Shown here in pieces: positions 52,201-63,795 of a DNA stretch of 64,000 nucleotides. This DNA is from Eretmocerus hayati (taxonomy: Eukaryota > Arthropoda > Insecta > Hymenoptera > Aphelinidae). Every line of letters starts with the position of its first letter. The first letter of the stretch is position 1. The position numbers and the translations under genes are program-made. The notes under the pieces were generated by a model that saw nothing but the letters and a program-made list of their open reading frames with translations, made no database searches and was not told where the DNA came from. The DNA lies in contig CM056741.1 of the NCBI GenBank assembly GCA_029851415.1, positions 176,125,021 to 176,189,020 of the forward strand. Direction: 5' to 3'.

Positions 52201-55200
52201 TCGGATACCAAAATGTTGCGAATATTTATACTAGCTAGTAAAAGCACAACTTCTGCCAGCCCAAACATGTTGAAACTCCACAATTTTAGTTCTTCGGTCC
52301 AACCTACTTCAAACGATCCCCTAAAAACCCTCTATAGAGTTACATGGAGAACCAAAATTTGTTACAACTTACAAACTGACTTACACCAATTATTTGACTC
52401 ATTGTTATACACAGTAACGAGTATTAGTATTCTTGATGTAGAAAGAAGTCATAAGAAGAGAATATCCGTGAATGTGAAGACAAACTATTTGCAAGGCTTC
52501 TCGTTGTACGAAATGATGTATACTTGTGTGGTTTTTCTTCTGGACTCAGAGTTAGCTCCGGTCAGTGAGCAACTGATGATACAGTTTCATACTGTTTTTC
52601 TGATGTCGCACGATGTCACCTTGGTCTATGCAAACTTGACCGTATTCTATTTTTTTTTAAACTTGTGGAAGTGTCATTCATATCAAATGTAATTCAGCGT
52701 ATAAGCTCGATCATCAGTTTCTCAGTTCATTGATCAGATGTTGTCATTTTCTTATCGCTAATAGCTTAATCCTCAATGGAAATGCTCGATCGTCAATTTT
52801 CATTCATTGATAATAATCATACTCTTCATCATTCAAGATTTCGATATATTCTTATCGATTCTTGAGTAACGAGTGGCATCATAATTTTCATCGGGTCGTG
52901 GATCTATTATCTTTATCTTACGTTTTTCAGTTCAGTTCTGTCTTTGCCCACTGAAAAGTATTAAATCCTAGCTTTCATTGTTGTCGATTCATCCGAAAAC
53001 AATAATGGACGGTGGTCGATTTTTTTTAGAAACCAAATTTTCTTCGCGAGGAACTCGTATCGATTTTTTAATCGAATAGTATCTTTTGATTTCGCTTTAT
53101 CACTCAAATCTTTCTCAATTTTTTTCATACGCACCATTAATCATGAACTTATCAAATAGTCTGATTGAGCTATTAAACAACGTCTAATTATTCAATCTAC
53201 ATTTTTTTTTGACCAACTAGATCACAGCAGAATTCCTGTGAGATACGCGGGACCAGAATTTTAAAAGGGTTGTCTATCAATAGAAACGGAAAAGAAAGTG
53301 GAGCAAAATATTTCAATAGAACAAAGAGCCGTTAGCGAGGCTCAGGCATCAGTGGATACATTTTTTTCTCCCATTCCTCGCCTGAAATTCCAGCTTTCTT
53401 TTTTCAACCCTCGCAAATGCAAGAATCGCAAGCATATTTTCCATTCATCTCTTCACTCGACCAAGTAGAAGCACGTCGTTCCAAGTTGCAAAAGATATTC
53501 TTACTCCTTAAAATCTGCGATTTGCAGTTTCCATATAATCTCACAACTTGCGGTTGTAATGATAAAATTACGTTGCGTTGAAAATCAACGATACTACAAC
53601 ATTTTCGAAAAATGGAGGATCTTGAAGGCTTTTGTCAGATTTCAACACACTATTTAGATAAAAAAACCTCAATTCATCCTTCAGGAGTGTTCAGGAGCTA
53701 TCTTAGGGCGTTGATTTTTCCATAATATTGATTATGAAGGTTCCGATCTCCAACATCATCCAATTACTCAGTATCTTTGAAGCTTTTCTTTCAGAAACTA
53801 TAGGTACACGGATGATCTTTGTCTCATAACCGCGATGTAATAAAATGATTAATATTGCATTTGAAAAATTTGATACCAGACATTATCCAGCACGATCAAA
53901 AATGGTACTCTTGCCAAACCGTTGTTTTCCAGAATGCCTTCAATTGATCAAAAGATGAATCAGAAGATGAATCTTAAGATTCATCTTCTGATTCTCACCT
54001 TCCAAACAGAATTACAAAATGATATTGGACCGTTGGACCCTAGTGATCTTGCTAGTGATTCATTTTGTTACTCTCTAACAACCCATCTCCAAAATTCGAG
54101 CTAAAATTGTAACGATGAAAAACAATTCAATTGCAAAATTCGCTATTTTTAAAAAAAACACCATCAGCGTCTAAGTTGCTAATCACCTATTCGTGCTTTT
54201 CGTCCAATCTAAAATTGCTCTAAACATGCATGCTGTAATCAAAGCTTCATTTGGTAAGTCACTTTCTTAGGTGAATCTAGGTTTATTTAAAATTGAATTT
54301 GATGAGCCAACGCGGAAAGGTCTCGTAGAGACTGGACCAATTTGCGAATCTATCTAAATAGTCAACCTCTGTCTAATCCAAGGGAGAACAGCTGCATAGG
54401 ACATTGTCGCTGGCGCGTCGCAATAAAAAAGGAACACCGGTAGTTGTGGCTAATAAAAGACAGGATTCCACATGAAAGGCATTCGCACTCTCAGTCTCTT
54501 TTTTTTTTCTTTCAAGTATTTTATACCAATACTGCAAGAAACAGAAATCGTTAAAAATCGGCAAAACCCAAGTCTCATTATATTTGCCTCGATATTTGAT
54601 GTGTTACTACATTGAAACACGAAGTAAAACTTTCTAATTCAGCACCATACATCGAGCTAGATGTGTCGGAATGGATCGAGAGGATGGATATAGAAAAGAG
54701 AGGAGAATGGAATGGGAATGGTAGAATAATCGACGAGGAGCGAGAGAGATAGAGATACGAATGGAAGCGCCGTGCGGCATGAAATTCTCCTCATCTCGAA
54801 CACGCATACACGCACGCATGGCAGCGTACTTGCGCACACGTACATATATATGTATATAATTATTATATATATATGCATGTATCGGCTTAGCCCAAAGAAA
54901 AACAGAGAGAGGCGAACGCCGTGTACGAGGCGACGACGAGAAATCCAGAGGGAGAGGGCGGCCCTCATCGTGTTCGCGAATGCAACAAAACGGGGACTCT
55001 AGCGTCCCGAATCCCGATATGATTAGGCAGCAACCTCCGCCACCTTTGGCTACGGTAAGCTTCAAAAGCTCTAAAAAAAAAAATATTCTTATTAGTTTAC
55101 AAACTTGGATTAGTGCAAGAGATACTGTCATTTTACTCTGCACAAACCTGGTTGTCGGCATTCCTACGGGAGTTTCTTTTATATCCCTCGACTCCGACTT

Positions 55201-58200
55201 ACATAACCTTCAAGCTAAAAATCGGAGCGTATAACTACATCGAATTTAAGACTTCTTCGGACCTCGGATACTTACGACGACGTGTAATATTGAAATTGTA
55301 GCTGAGCGAGTGAGCGGTGTTGTTTTCTTTGATAGATTGTTGACGTGCCGAGTGGAACCTGCACCTTGATTCTTACATAAGGATCTCCTCGCGCCGCTAA
55401 ACACACATTTTTACGCTCTTGATTTGCTGTGTAATATTAGGTACACTATAATATATTATTGTTGACTGATCCATTGCTGGGAGGTAGTGAATTATATACT
55501 ATTTGACTCAATAATATGTATACTTCATTTGTTTGTAAACAGAAGTGAGTAAGGCTTTTTGATTTTGGAGCATCATGTGTAAGAGAGGTGGTATGGTTGG
55601 AAGGGAGAGTTGTGAATGAAATGTTCTGATTTTGTTTTGCATACGACAATGGCAACTGAAGCTATTCTTCAGTCAATTCCTCAGTGATAATCATCTCTTC
55701 AAACTGTTTGGCTTGTTCTATTTACATGATATACATTAGTCGAGTGGCTACTGCAACATTCCTCTTCTTTGATAGAATTTGATTCGCTGTGTCAATGATA
55801 TAGAGGAACTGTGATGACTTAGCGTTAGTTGGCTGGCACTCATTTTGAGAGACATATGTCATGAAGAATGTTGAATTTACTTTGAAATCAATCTCATGAA
55901 CTGATGATGGGTATTCTTGTTCTTTGTAGGAGCAGCACAGCCTTGAACTGGAGCGTCTTGCTAAAGAAAATGAGCTTTTACGCAGCAGACTCCGAGATGT
56001 AGTCCATTCACCTTTATCTGACTCTGAGAAACAACAGCTGTTAGATGCATCTCGACTGCACAATTCAGCGCCTGCTTCTATTGCAGTCTTGCAAGAAGAA
56101 GGCTGCATTGGGTCAAATAATATGATACAAGAAAATGCAAGGAGCACAACACCGGAGTGGGATAAACGATCCACAAGTTCAGAAGTGTCTGTAGCGTGCT
56201 TACAAGATAGGATACTACAAATGGAGGAAACCCATTATTCTACAAATGAGGAACTTCAAGCCACAATACAAGAACTTAGTGATCTTCAAGTGAGTGTTAC
56301 TTCGTGGATTTCTGATGTATGAGATGGTGGAACCATTTTATCACTAAGTCATGATTGTTTTGGAGCGTCTTTTCAGTCTCATTTTATCATGTCAGTTTAA
56401 ACTTGATGCTCTTGAATTGTTTCTCTAGAGGCAAAGATCCAAGCAACTTAATCCTTTGTTTGCCTGAAAAAGAGTTGCCCTCTTCATCTTATATTTGAAA
56501 TTGAAGTGAATAATCAAGTATGAAATTTCGTTCTATCTAATGCAATCTTATTCAATGTAGGCACAATTAACAGAACTGCAGGCTGATAATGAAAGGCTTG
56601 CAGAAGAGAAAGGCGTGCTTCTTGAGTCGCTCTGCAGGCAAACAGAAAAGTTAGAGGATTCGAGATCCAAAGTTGACACATTGCAAGGACTGCTCTTGAG
56701 AGATGAACAACCTGAAGAGTCCAAGGGGTATAATACAGAAAGAGAGCAGAAGCTTGTGGATTTGTTAAAGGTGTGTGTTTGTATTCAATCTGTGAAGAGT
56801 TTGATCCATCGCTCAACAAATTTCCGTTTTATGACACCTTTTTTACGTATAATTTTCTCGAATTTTCAGAGTGCTCAAGAAGAACGGGAAAGTCTGCGCC
56901 GAAAACAAGAAGAACTGACTTCTGAACTCAAATCTCTGAGAGCCACTGCTGATGCTAGCTCGACAGAGGTGGAACGTCTAACAAAACGTGTGCATTTCTT
57001 AGAATCTACAGTAGATGCTTCAAACGTTGAACGAAAACTTTTAGACTTAGAATTAGCGGAGTCAAAACAGGAAGGCGCAAATCGTAGCATAGAGATAAGT
57101 AGATTGGCCACTTTGTTGGACAATGCCCGCGCCAAAATTGAAGAGTTAGAACAATCCAGACAGCTGGAAACTAAGAGCGAGGCCGATGAAATGCTGGATG
57201 CTGCCAGAAGAGAGAAAGATACGTTGGAAACACAAGCAGCAGCATTGCAAGAACAGTTGGCTAGATCACATTGTGATCATGATCGACTGAAGGATCAGTA
57301 TTCTCAGCTCCAAGAGGAATTTAAGGTAGATTGACACTCTCCTAAAAAATCAGAACTTGACCCTTTCATTCCGGTTTTATTCATTTGCTTCTTACGCCTT
57401 TGATTTTATGCCAACCGATAATGTTTAATAGAAGCCGACTCTAACTTTAGGCCTAATCCAACGAATTGCCGAAACGCGGACTTGGTCTACAGAAGGTAGC
57501 TTTTTCGTTATGATTTCAAGTAACTGTACTAACTGCTGTCAGTGATCTTCTGTCCCCTCAAAAAACTCACGGCCTTTTAGTTCCGTATCTACTTGAAAAT
57601 GGTTGAATCGACGCGAAAAGACTTCGGAGTATTTTTGAAATGTCTATCGAAATTTCTAAACATCCAACTCGCTGAATGAACTAGAAAGCCTTAGGAAATA
57701 TACTATTTCATAGGCTTTTTCAACGACCAAAAATATTAAACTGCAAATTGCTTCACTTACAGGTTGCTCGTAACAATGCAAAGACAGCTATAGAAGACCT
57801 CGAGTACAGACTGAGCCAGTTAAAGGAAGAACGAATATCAGTCAACGCCGAGCTGCAGCTTGTACGAGATTCTCTAGCTGAGTTGCAGTCTCAGTGTCAG
57901 CGTCACCTCGAAGACAAACGTGAAATGAAAGCTGTGCTCAGTGAACTACAGCGACGTGAGCGTGATGCTCAAAGCCGGCTAGTCGAACTCGAGTGTGCTC
58001 TTGCTGATGAACGTAGACTCAGGCAGGAGGAAAACACTGAATGGCAGCAATTCCAGACTGATCTTCTTATGACCGTCCGCGTGGCCAACGATTTCAAAAC
58101 GGAGGCCCAGAGTGAGTTGGAACGAGTTGTAATGGAGAACAAAGCCCAGAGAGACAAACTCAGAGCGTTGGAGGCGCAGCTAGATAAACTAAATAACATG

Positions 58201-61200
58201 AGTAAGTTGAAAACATGTATTATTTATTATATTACCATTTTAGGCATCTGCCCTTCAACGTAATTTTTTCAAGCGAACTTCCTTCTTAGTTTATCAATCT
58301 TCTTTTTTTGTAGTTCCCTTTTATTATTATTCGACATTTCTTTTCATCGTTTCATTTTGCTAAGTAACGTCGAATTGGGAGAGTAATTTTTCAGAATCGA
58401 TCATCTTTTGATGATTGTCAAGGTAAATTTCTTCATTCTCTCTTCCTCATTCCAATCATCACTATCAACCCATTTTCAATGTCCAGATGGAGTATGTTTT
58501 TTTAGTGCGTCAGTTTATTTGCTCACTCATCCAAAAATATTGAGCTGACAACTTTTCACAGCTCAAATTACAACTGGATAAAATATCTGCGACATTCCTA
58601 ATCAATAGAATCTCCTCTTCATGATTTGATCTGTATCGCCAAATAGGTATCAACATTCAAAAACCTAGAAGTACAATTTTGAAGCGGGGGCGAACTATCA
58701 TAAGAAAGCGGTCTGAAGTGTTGAACATAGTGAAAAGTGACTCGCCGAAAATCAGGGGTCTTCTAGACCACTATGAATCAAAATCTAAAAGTATTTTAAA
58801 GAACAAATATGATCAAAAAATCACAAGTTGTGTCAGTAAAAGTGTTGATTCCTGTGATCATTTTACTGTGTCTAGTGATTATGTCAAATATCCATCTATT
58901 AGTCATCAAAGTATTGACTTTGGGGTTCCTTTTGATAAAGAGACTCTGGTGAAAAATTCTAATCATTCTCAAAATACTTCTGTTGGCAATGCTCTTGCCA
59001 TAACTCGTTCAACTGTGAGAGTTCCTAATGAGGTGGGTGATCTTCATCAGCCTCTTAACGTATCAAATTATAATCCATCAAATGTTATTACCTTGGAAAA
59101 CTTGCCGCTGTCAAGAGAAAAAAACTCATCTTCAAATGTGATGTACCCAACACATGAGTCTCATGATAAAAAAAATGAAAACTCACAGAAAAATGATGCC
59201 GCTAATAACTCAATTATCCAGGACTCTCTAAATCCGGTTTATCAGACCCAACGAAATGATCTATCTGAAAAAATCACGGGAATTGGTAACATGGAAAAAG
59301 ATATGTACAGTATAAACGTCTCGAATAGCCGGTTTTTTGTCCCTCATGAATACGTTTTCACGAATAACCAAAGTTCTATGGTCGATCTTGTTTTCAAAGT
59401 AGACCCAGAGATAAGTAGTGCTCTCCGCAAAAGTGTAGGATGTGAATTTGAATCGGAAAATGAAAATACTGAAACTAAACGGCAACCCTTTGATAATGGT
59501 TCTCTTGTGAGTGATGAAGAACTGCTTAAAAAACTGATCCTTCCGGATGAAGATTCGGAATCTTTGACCACTTCATCAATAGTAGATAAGAGTGATGATG
59601 AAGATTCGACTATGGTTGTTCTGAGGAAAAAACCGCTGTGGAAGAAGAATACAGAACATGTTCATTCACCACAAGATGTTCAGCTTGACATGACAGTGCT
59701 GAATTTATCGGATCTAGACAATTCTGAGAGCGATGATTCATTTCTGAAAAATCAAAGCCTGATTAAAAGACCTGTAACAGTGAATATACAGTTACCAACC
59801 CCCAGTCCATGTAGGGACTCAACTCATGAAACTCGCCCAGCAACATTCATGTTTGACAGGTATACTTATGACCATTTTGAAAGCTATCTGACAAAGTCAA
59901 CTCATGAACTTCAACATTCCTGGAATTTAACATATAGTATTACCATAGTACATTCAGCTCAAGCAATCAATTCTACATCAACTATCTAAGATTTGCAAAT
60001 CCTACAATATTTCTATTTTAGACTTTTGTGCTAAAATTTACTAGTATCTTTTTCATGAGCTCAGTTTTGGGTTCTCCGTGGTTTTTAAGCTACAAATAGC
60101 ACGTTGAGAAGAATATATGAACTCATATGATGAATGTAGTAGGCATTCATTTCCTCGGAATTCCCTCGAGGTGGCTTCACTTCCTCCAAGGTTTCTTAAC
60201 GCCCCAAAGTTGGTTTCGGCAATGCGACAAAAATTTGAAGATCTACCATCTTTGAGACTGAGGAATGAGAGAAACGTAACGAAGCAAAACCCTCAACGGC
60301 GATATGCTGGAAATTTCGAAGACATCGTTCCTGCTAAACCTAAACCATTACCACGTCGTTTTATTAGTAGTAAGTCATAAGAAGGTGCTCACGAAAAGTA
60401 CCCGAAATATGAGTGAAACTTTTGTGATTGTTTGGTAAAAGGATCCTGCAGCTTAGGCTTATTGTTCATTATCTCTCTTGAATTGTGCGAATTGTGTACC
60501 AGATCATCCAAATGCAATTACCCATTTATTGCATTCGTGTGTGCGTGCTGATTATCTTGCGTGTTTTTTATGAACCTGCTGATATGATTTTCCAGTGCGG
60601 TGTTTCAATTGTGTGTACATTGGCGCTGTGTGTATTTGTGAAAGTCAATTGTTGGAATAATTTGAACCATTCTCTAATAGCCAACTTGATCGCACTGCCC
60701 CGCCCCCCTTGTCTTGTCCTACCTCCTTCGACCAAAATCTTTCTGGCGATCATACATCATATAATCCAAGATTTGAATGATCAAACAATATACCATGTTA
60801 GTGTGATTTATTTTAAAAGTGTTCATGGGAGTTCTTATGCTTTTTGCTTTCTATCTTTGCGGTGATACCAAATAGTATGTACTCCTTCAACATTAAAAAC
60901 TTTTGAACGATCTTTTCTTTTTACAGCAACACAAAAATCGATGCCACCTGTAGCTAGAACTCCCACAACGCCAACTGATACCCAGCAGTCTGTAATGACG
61001 AGCGTCCAAAACGAGATGGCTGCTCGTCGAAAAGCAAACATTACGCGTCAAGATTCTAGATTATCTGTAAAATGTCTTATTGAAAGTATAGAAAATGCTA
61101 CAAAACAGGCTAAAGCTGGTCAGTTGCTTATTATTGAATTTTCAAGACATTTTATTCTGCTTTCTCATCTTAAATGTTAAATTGTAGGTCCTGGGAGCCG

Positions 61201-62113
61201 CAGCAGTTCTACATCATCTCTTAATTCCATTGGGACCAATGATGTTATTTCCTTGAAAGCTCCACTCAGGGATCAACAAATCAACAATCTTATTTGCACA
61301 ACAAATTCTACGAATAATAATAACAAGAACCAATCGAGCAACGCCAAGAAATCATTTTCAGGTGAATGTCCCATAAAATATTCACTTCACGTCATGTTTG
61401 GATTAATCGTGAACTGATCTTTTGTAATTGGATTCCCTTACATGAACTTTCCTTTTTCGGGTACTGTAGAAACAAAGAACGCTCCATCGGTGTTGAGTTC
61501 TAGTCAGCTGTTGGACACTACTGCATTGAATGTAAAGGCAATGGACTTCGTACGACGCAACAGCATTACTGATTTATCTGAGCGCAAGGATCCATTGTGT
61601 GGTTTAGTTACAAAGGGAGGTTCAAGGCGTAATGCACTACTCAAATGGTGTCAGAACAAAACCGTCGGTTACCGGAATATCGACATTACAAACTTCAGCA
61701 GCTCGTGGAACGACGGCTTGGCTTTGTGTGCAATTTTACACACGTACTTACCAGACAAAATTCCGTACGACTCTCTAACTCCTGCTGAAAAAAGGCGTAA
61801 CTTTTCATTGGCTTTCTCGGCTGCTGAAAGTGTTGGAATTCCGACCACTCTGGTGAGTTTCCCAAGATCTATTTTACAAAATCTTCAGTTTCATTCATCT
61901 TAAAAATCCTGTTGCTCATAAGAGCTCGAGCATCTAACAGTTATTGAATTGATATGGATAAACAACCAAGCATTCAACTAATGTTTATTCGGAGTTATGA
62001 TACACAATGCATTTTCTTCACAGAACATAAATGATATGTGTCAGCTCGAGCGTCCGGATTGGCAACAGGTCATGACCTATGTGACGAGTATTTATAAGCA
62101 TTTTGAGACGTGA
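42993..62113 (+). CDS. SPECC1L: Cytospin-A / SPECC1L, coiled-coil and calponin-homology scaffold protein
   Basis: Join 42993-43256, 44542-44745, 55930-56289, 56561-56770, 56870-57325, 57763-58201, 58647-59859, 60140-60369, 60927-61118, 61188-61361, 61470-61852, 62024-62113. All introns are GT-AG; 4215 nt, 1404 residues plus TGA. The start follows an in-frame TAG (42981) and has A at -3. Coiled coil runs from about 112 to 645. [20 protein letters not shown] (240-259) within TPEWDKR...SDLQ (230-276) is almost the human SPECC1L sequence. The CH domain is about 1295-1402, with [31 protein letters not shown] and ERPDWQ. Family knowledge: cross-links actin and stabilised microtubules, acting in adhesion, cytokinesis and morphogenesis. 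About 490 residues between coil and CH domain are Ser/Asn-rich and exceed the human linker. Confidence 0.95.
43257..44541 (+). other. Cytospin intron 1
   Basis: AT-rich, no genes. The 112-codon frame at 43449 is Phe/Lys/Ile-rich and looks like chance. Confidence 0.7.
44542..44745 (+). CDS. SPECC1L: Cytospin exon 2, start of coiled coil
   Basis: Residues 89-156, phase 0 at both ends (acceptor CACGCAG, donor GTTTGT). [20 protein letters not shown] begins at residue 115, a heptad-rich coil. Confidence 0.9.
45775..45978. repeat. MITE-like inverted repeat with CTGATGA/GAAAC arms
   Basis: Arms 45775-45841 and 45911-45978 are inverted. Each, read inward to outward, gives AAGCCTGATGA(A/G)GTCGGCGT...GTCGATGAAACGTCGC. 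The interior (about 70 bp) is AT-rich. Confidence 0.75.
46079..46303. repeat. MITE-like inverted repeat with GTACAC ends
   Basis: Arms 46079-46138 and 46239-46303 share GTACATCG, CCCAAATCTG, AAAGCTTT and CCCTGGACTG in opposite orientation. Each arm end is itself a small palindrome (TACACTAGGTGTA; GTACACCGAGTGTAC). No coding sequence. Confidence 0.75.
53957..53994. repeat. Perfect 38-bp palindrome
   Basis: GAATCAGAAGATGAATC, TTAA, then the exact complement. Zero mismatches and no spacer. It lies in a cytospin intron. Confidence 0.9.
54980..55054 (+). CDS. SPECC1L: Alternative cytospin start exon
   Basis: ATG at 54980 opens 25 codons ([13 protein letters not shown], then [10 protein letters not shown]) ending exactly at donor ACG|GTAAGC in phase 0, which joins in frame to the exon at 55930. 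The 80 nt upstream are GC/CpG-rich in an AT-rich intron, as expected of a second promoter. A product from here would have 1273 residues and lack the poly-Gln N-terminus. It could also be an internal exon via an upstream AG (54904-54905). Confidence 0.6.
55055..55929 (+). other. Cytospin intron before the first common exon
   Basis: No coding region seen; ends TTCTTTGTAG at 55929. Confidence 0.7.
55930..56289 (+). CDS. SPECC1L: Cytospin exon 4 (most conserved coil segment)
   Basis: Residues 157-276. [14 protein letters not shown] and TPEWDKR followed by [20 protein letters not shown] are diagnostic of the SPECC1 family. Phase 0, donor GTGAGT. Confidence 0.95.
56561..56770 (+). CDS. SPECC1L: Cytospin exon 5, coiled coil
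   Basis: Residues 277-346, [20 protein letters not shown]... continuing the coil; acceptor AATGTAG, donor GTGTGT, phase 0. Confidence 0.93.
56870..57325 (+). CDS. SPECC1L: Cytospin exon 6, coiled coil
   Basis: Residues 347-498, uninterrupted Glu/Arg/Leu heptads; acceptor ATTTTCAG, donor GTAGAT, phase 0. Confidence 0.93.
57326..57762 (+). other. Cytospin intron
   Basis: No coding region or repeat recognised. Confidence 0.7.
57763..58201 (+). CDS. SPECC1L: Cytospin exon 7, end of coiled coil
   Basis: Residues 499-644. [20 protein letters not shown] parallels the human [20 protein letters not shown]. Donor A|GTAAGT, phase 1. Confidence 0.93.
58202..58646 (+). other. Cytospin intron
   Basis: T/C-rich, no coding region recognised. 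Confidence 0.7.
58647..59859 (+). CDS. SPECC1L: Cytospin exon 8, large low-complexity exon
   Basis: 1213 nt, residues 645-1048 plus a split codon. Rich in Ser, Asn, Asp and Lys, with acidic stretches such as DKSDDEDST; no domain recognised. Acceptor AAATAG, donor GACAG|GTATAC in phase 2. Without splicing the frame continues to TAA at 59987-59989, which would give a protein without the CH domain. Confidence 0.8.
60140..60369 (+). CDS. SPECC1L: Cytospin exon 9 (NAGNAG acceptor)
   Basis: Acceptor TGTAGTAG allows exon starts at 60140 or 60143, differing by one Ser. Encodes [20 protein letters not shown]... and ends A|GTAAGT. Both starts keep phase. Confidence 0.8.
60370..60926 (+). other. Cytospin intron
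   Basis: No coding region recognised; ends TTTCTTTTTACAG. Confidence 0.7.
60927..61118 (+). CDS. SPECC1L: Cytospin exon 10
   Basis: Residues 1126-1189; [10 protein letters not shown] and [20 protein letters not shown], which may correspond to the human PTVKTLIKSFDSASQ segment. Donor G|GTCAGT. Confidence 0.88.
61188..61361 (+). CDS. SPECC1L: Cytospin exon 11, Ser/Asn-rich linker
   Basis: Residues 1190-1247, [14 protein letters not shown] then an Asn-rich run; acceptor ATTGTAG, donor TCAG|GTGAAT, phase 1. Confidence 0.88.
61470..61852 (+). CDS. SPECC1L: Cytospin exon 12, most of the CH domain
   Basis: Residues 1248-1375. [32 protein letters not shown] and [20 protein letters not shown] are calponin-homology signatures (actin-binding family). 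Donor CTG|GTGAGT, phase 0. Confidence 0.96.
62024..62113 (+). CDS. SPECC1L: Cytospin exon 13, C-terminus and stop
   Basis: Residues 1376-1404: [17 protein letters not shown]...IYKHFET then TGA, ending like human SPECC1L (IYKYFET). Confidence 0.95.
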   Translation, partial: NINDMCQLERPDWQQVMTYVTSIYKHFET

Positions 62114-63530
62114 TGCAGATCGAGGGGTCGGAATCCTTTCTGATTGTGGAAGTTGCTGTCTATCATCGCGTCACTTGTGACACGCAAAGCTTTGAAAAAA
62201 AGCAAGGTCATCTAGTCAACTATTATCAGAAGAAGAAAATTTTATCTCTTCTAGAAGATCATCGTTCTTGAATGAGCATGTTAGAGAAAGATCCATTCAA
62301 TTTTCTTGAAAAGTTATGAAGGGCCTGTACATGAGATTTCTATCCTACGGATTTCGAGAGAAGTGAGAAATCCACACTCTATCTCATATCTAGAGTCAAT
62401 AATGAGTATAAATAATAGCTGAGAGCTCGGCAGCGCCATACTTCTATACAATCAATGAAGAGACTGAATTAAGTTCACACATTATCTATATATTGACGTA
62501 AAATTTATGAAGAAATCAGATGAGTGGACGGAAATACTATTGGGTGACGAAATTAATTGAGTAGACGGTTGGATATCTTATAGAATCTATTATAAGCGTA
62601 CGTATGAATGCTTTGTCTTCAAAAATTTTCGTGTCTATATTTGACGGAAATGAGTAATTGTTCAAGTTGTGCCGTGAGTTGTGTTACATATTTACAGTGT
62701 ATTACGAAAGTTTCTATGTATCATGACATGCTTGATGTATTGAATGTTTTCTTGCTGAAACTTCATGTTGAATAGGTTGACACGACACAGGGAGTGGAAC
62801 CTTGTAAATATAAAAATAAGTGACCACGCTTTTAGACTTAGATTTCTTAATTTATTATACTTTGATTATGCAGTGAATCTGGAAAGTAAGTTAGCCATGG
62901 CTTAAGATAAGTTCTCTGTGATATAGCAATGATAGTCCCAAAAACAGAGACAACTTGCGTTTGCGCTAATGATTCGTATTGAATGATTTCTCACTCGCTA
63001 CTCGCGCTTCGCAATTTCGCATCACGTCTTTGGTTACTGCTTTGCCCTGGAGGCATAGACGTTGAAACAATATTCATCCTACTATGTGTGATTAAGCTTT
63101 GAGAGTAAATAATTTCATTTGTTGAATGATCCCTTGCTCTAGAACTAATAGTGTACACAAATGTGAAAATCTTAAAGGTCAAATTTTTTACTCGTGTATA
63201 TATTTTTATGTAACAATGTGTAGTTTTGGAATCCTGATAAATTATCACTCTCTTTGCAAAATCTCATACTTTCATACCACGATTCAAAGATTATTGAATT
63301 GTTGATAATCTTGTGTCCTAGGTGTGAAGCCCCTCCAACTCCAAGGTGCTGCCTACCCATGTTCGGTTATTCGTAGAACGGTGGTGAATGGTTGTGAATG
63401 ATGTAAATATTTCAACACAAAAATTGTATTCTGTGGGAAATTCTTTTGATACGTCAATATAGGAACTTGTAGTTCTGAATGGGGTGTATGATCTTGATCT
63501 GAATAAACTCGCGAATCAAGCATCAAAATA
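62114..63530 (+). other. Cytospin 3' UTR with poly(A) signal
   Basis: AT-rich, no coding region. AATAAA at 63502-63507 with GT-rich sequence after it is the best poly(A) signal; earlier AATAAT variants (about 62397, 62411) could serve shorter forms. Confidence 0.5.
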
Positions 63531-63746
63531 CCCTGTAAATGCGTTTGTATATGATTGTATTTTCGTATAAATATTCTACATGGAATTGTGGGAATATCAA
63601 ATTAATAAGAATCGGAATCAGAATACAGTGTGTATAAATTTTTATTCCTTGGTACATAACATTTATCATTGACTCTTACATTACCTATTTACACTTTATT
63701 CATGTATTCAGTTTGCACGGTTACCTCACTCACGAATCAGAGTCTT

Positions 63747-63795
63747 TCAACTTTCAAATTCCGCACTTGGGATCTTGAGAATCTTCCCAATATAT
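63747..63795 (-). CDS. Possible terminal exon of a convergent gene
   Basis: Minus strand: a pyrimidine-rich tract and TCCAG acceptor (63800-63796) lead into A|TAT ATT GGG..., giving YIGKILKIPSAEFES and TGA at 63749-63747. AATAAA on the minus strand follows near 63700 and 63646. Only 15 codons, so this is suggestive; the gene itself would lie beyond the window. Confidence 0.35.

Larger units (their letters stand above)
44746..54979 (+). other. Long cytospin intron with repeats
   Basis: About 10 kb to the alternative start exon. Holds two MITE-like hairpins (45775-45978, 46079-46303), T21 at 48198-48218, (TGTA)n near 48305, a perfect 38-bp palindrome (53957-53994), and an unassigned 159-codon frame (52213-52692) with no recognisable domain. 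Nothing else coding was recognised. Confidence 0.6.

Noticed and set aside
52213..52692. 159-codon plus-strand frame in the cytospin intron
   Set aside because: No start context, splice signals or recognisable domain; kept only as an unassigned frame in the intron note.
54634..55161. 175-codon minus-strand frame over the cytospin alternative exon
   Set aside because: Repeat-rich translation without domain, opposite a better-supported exon.
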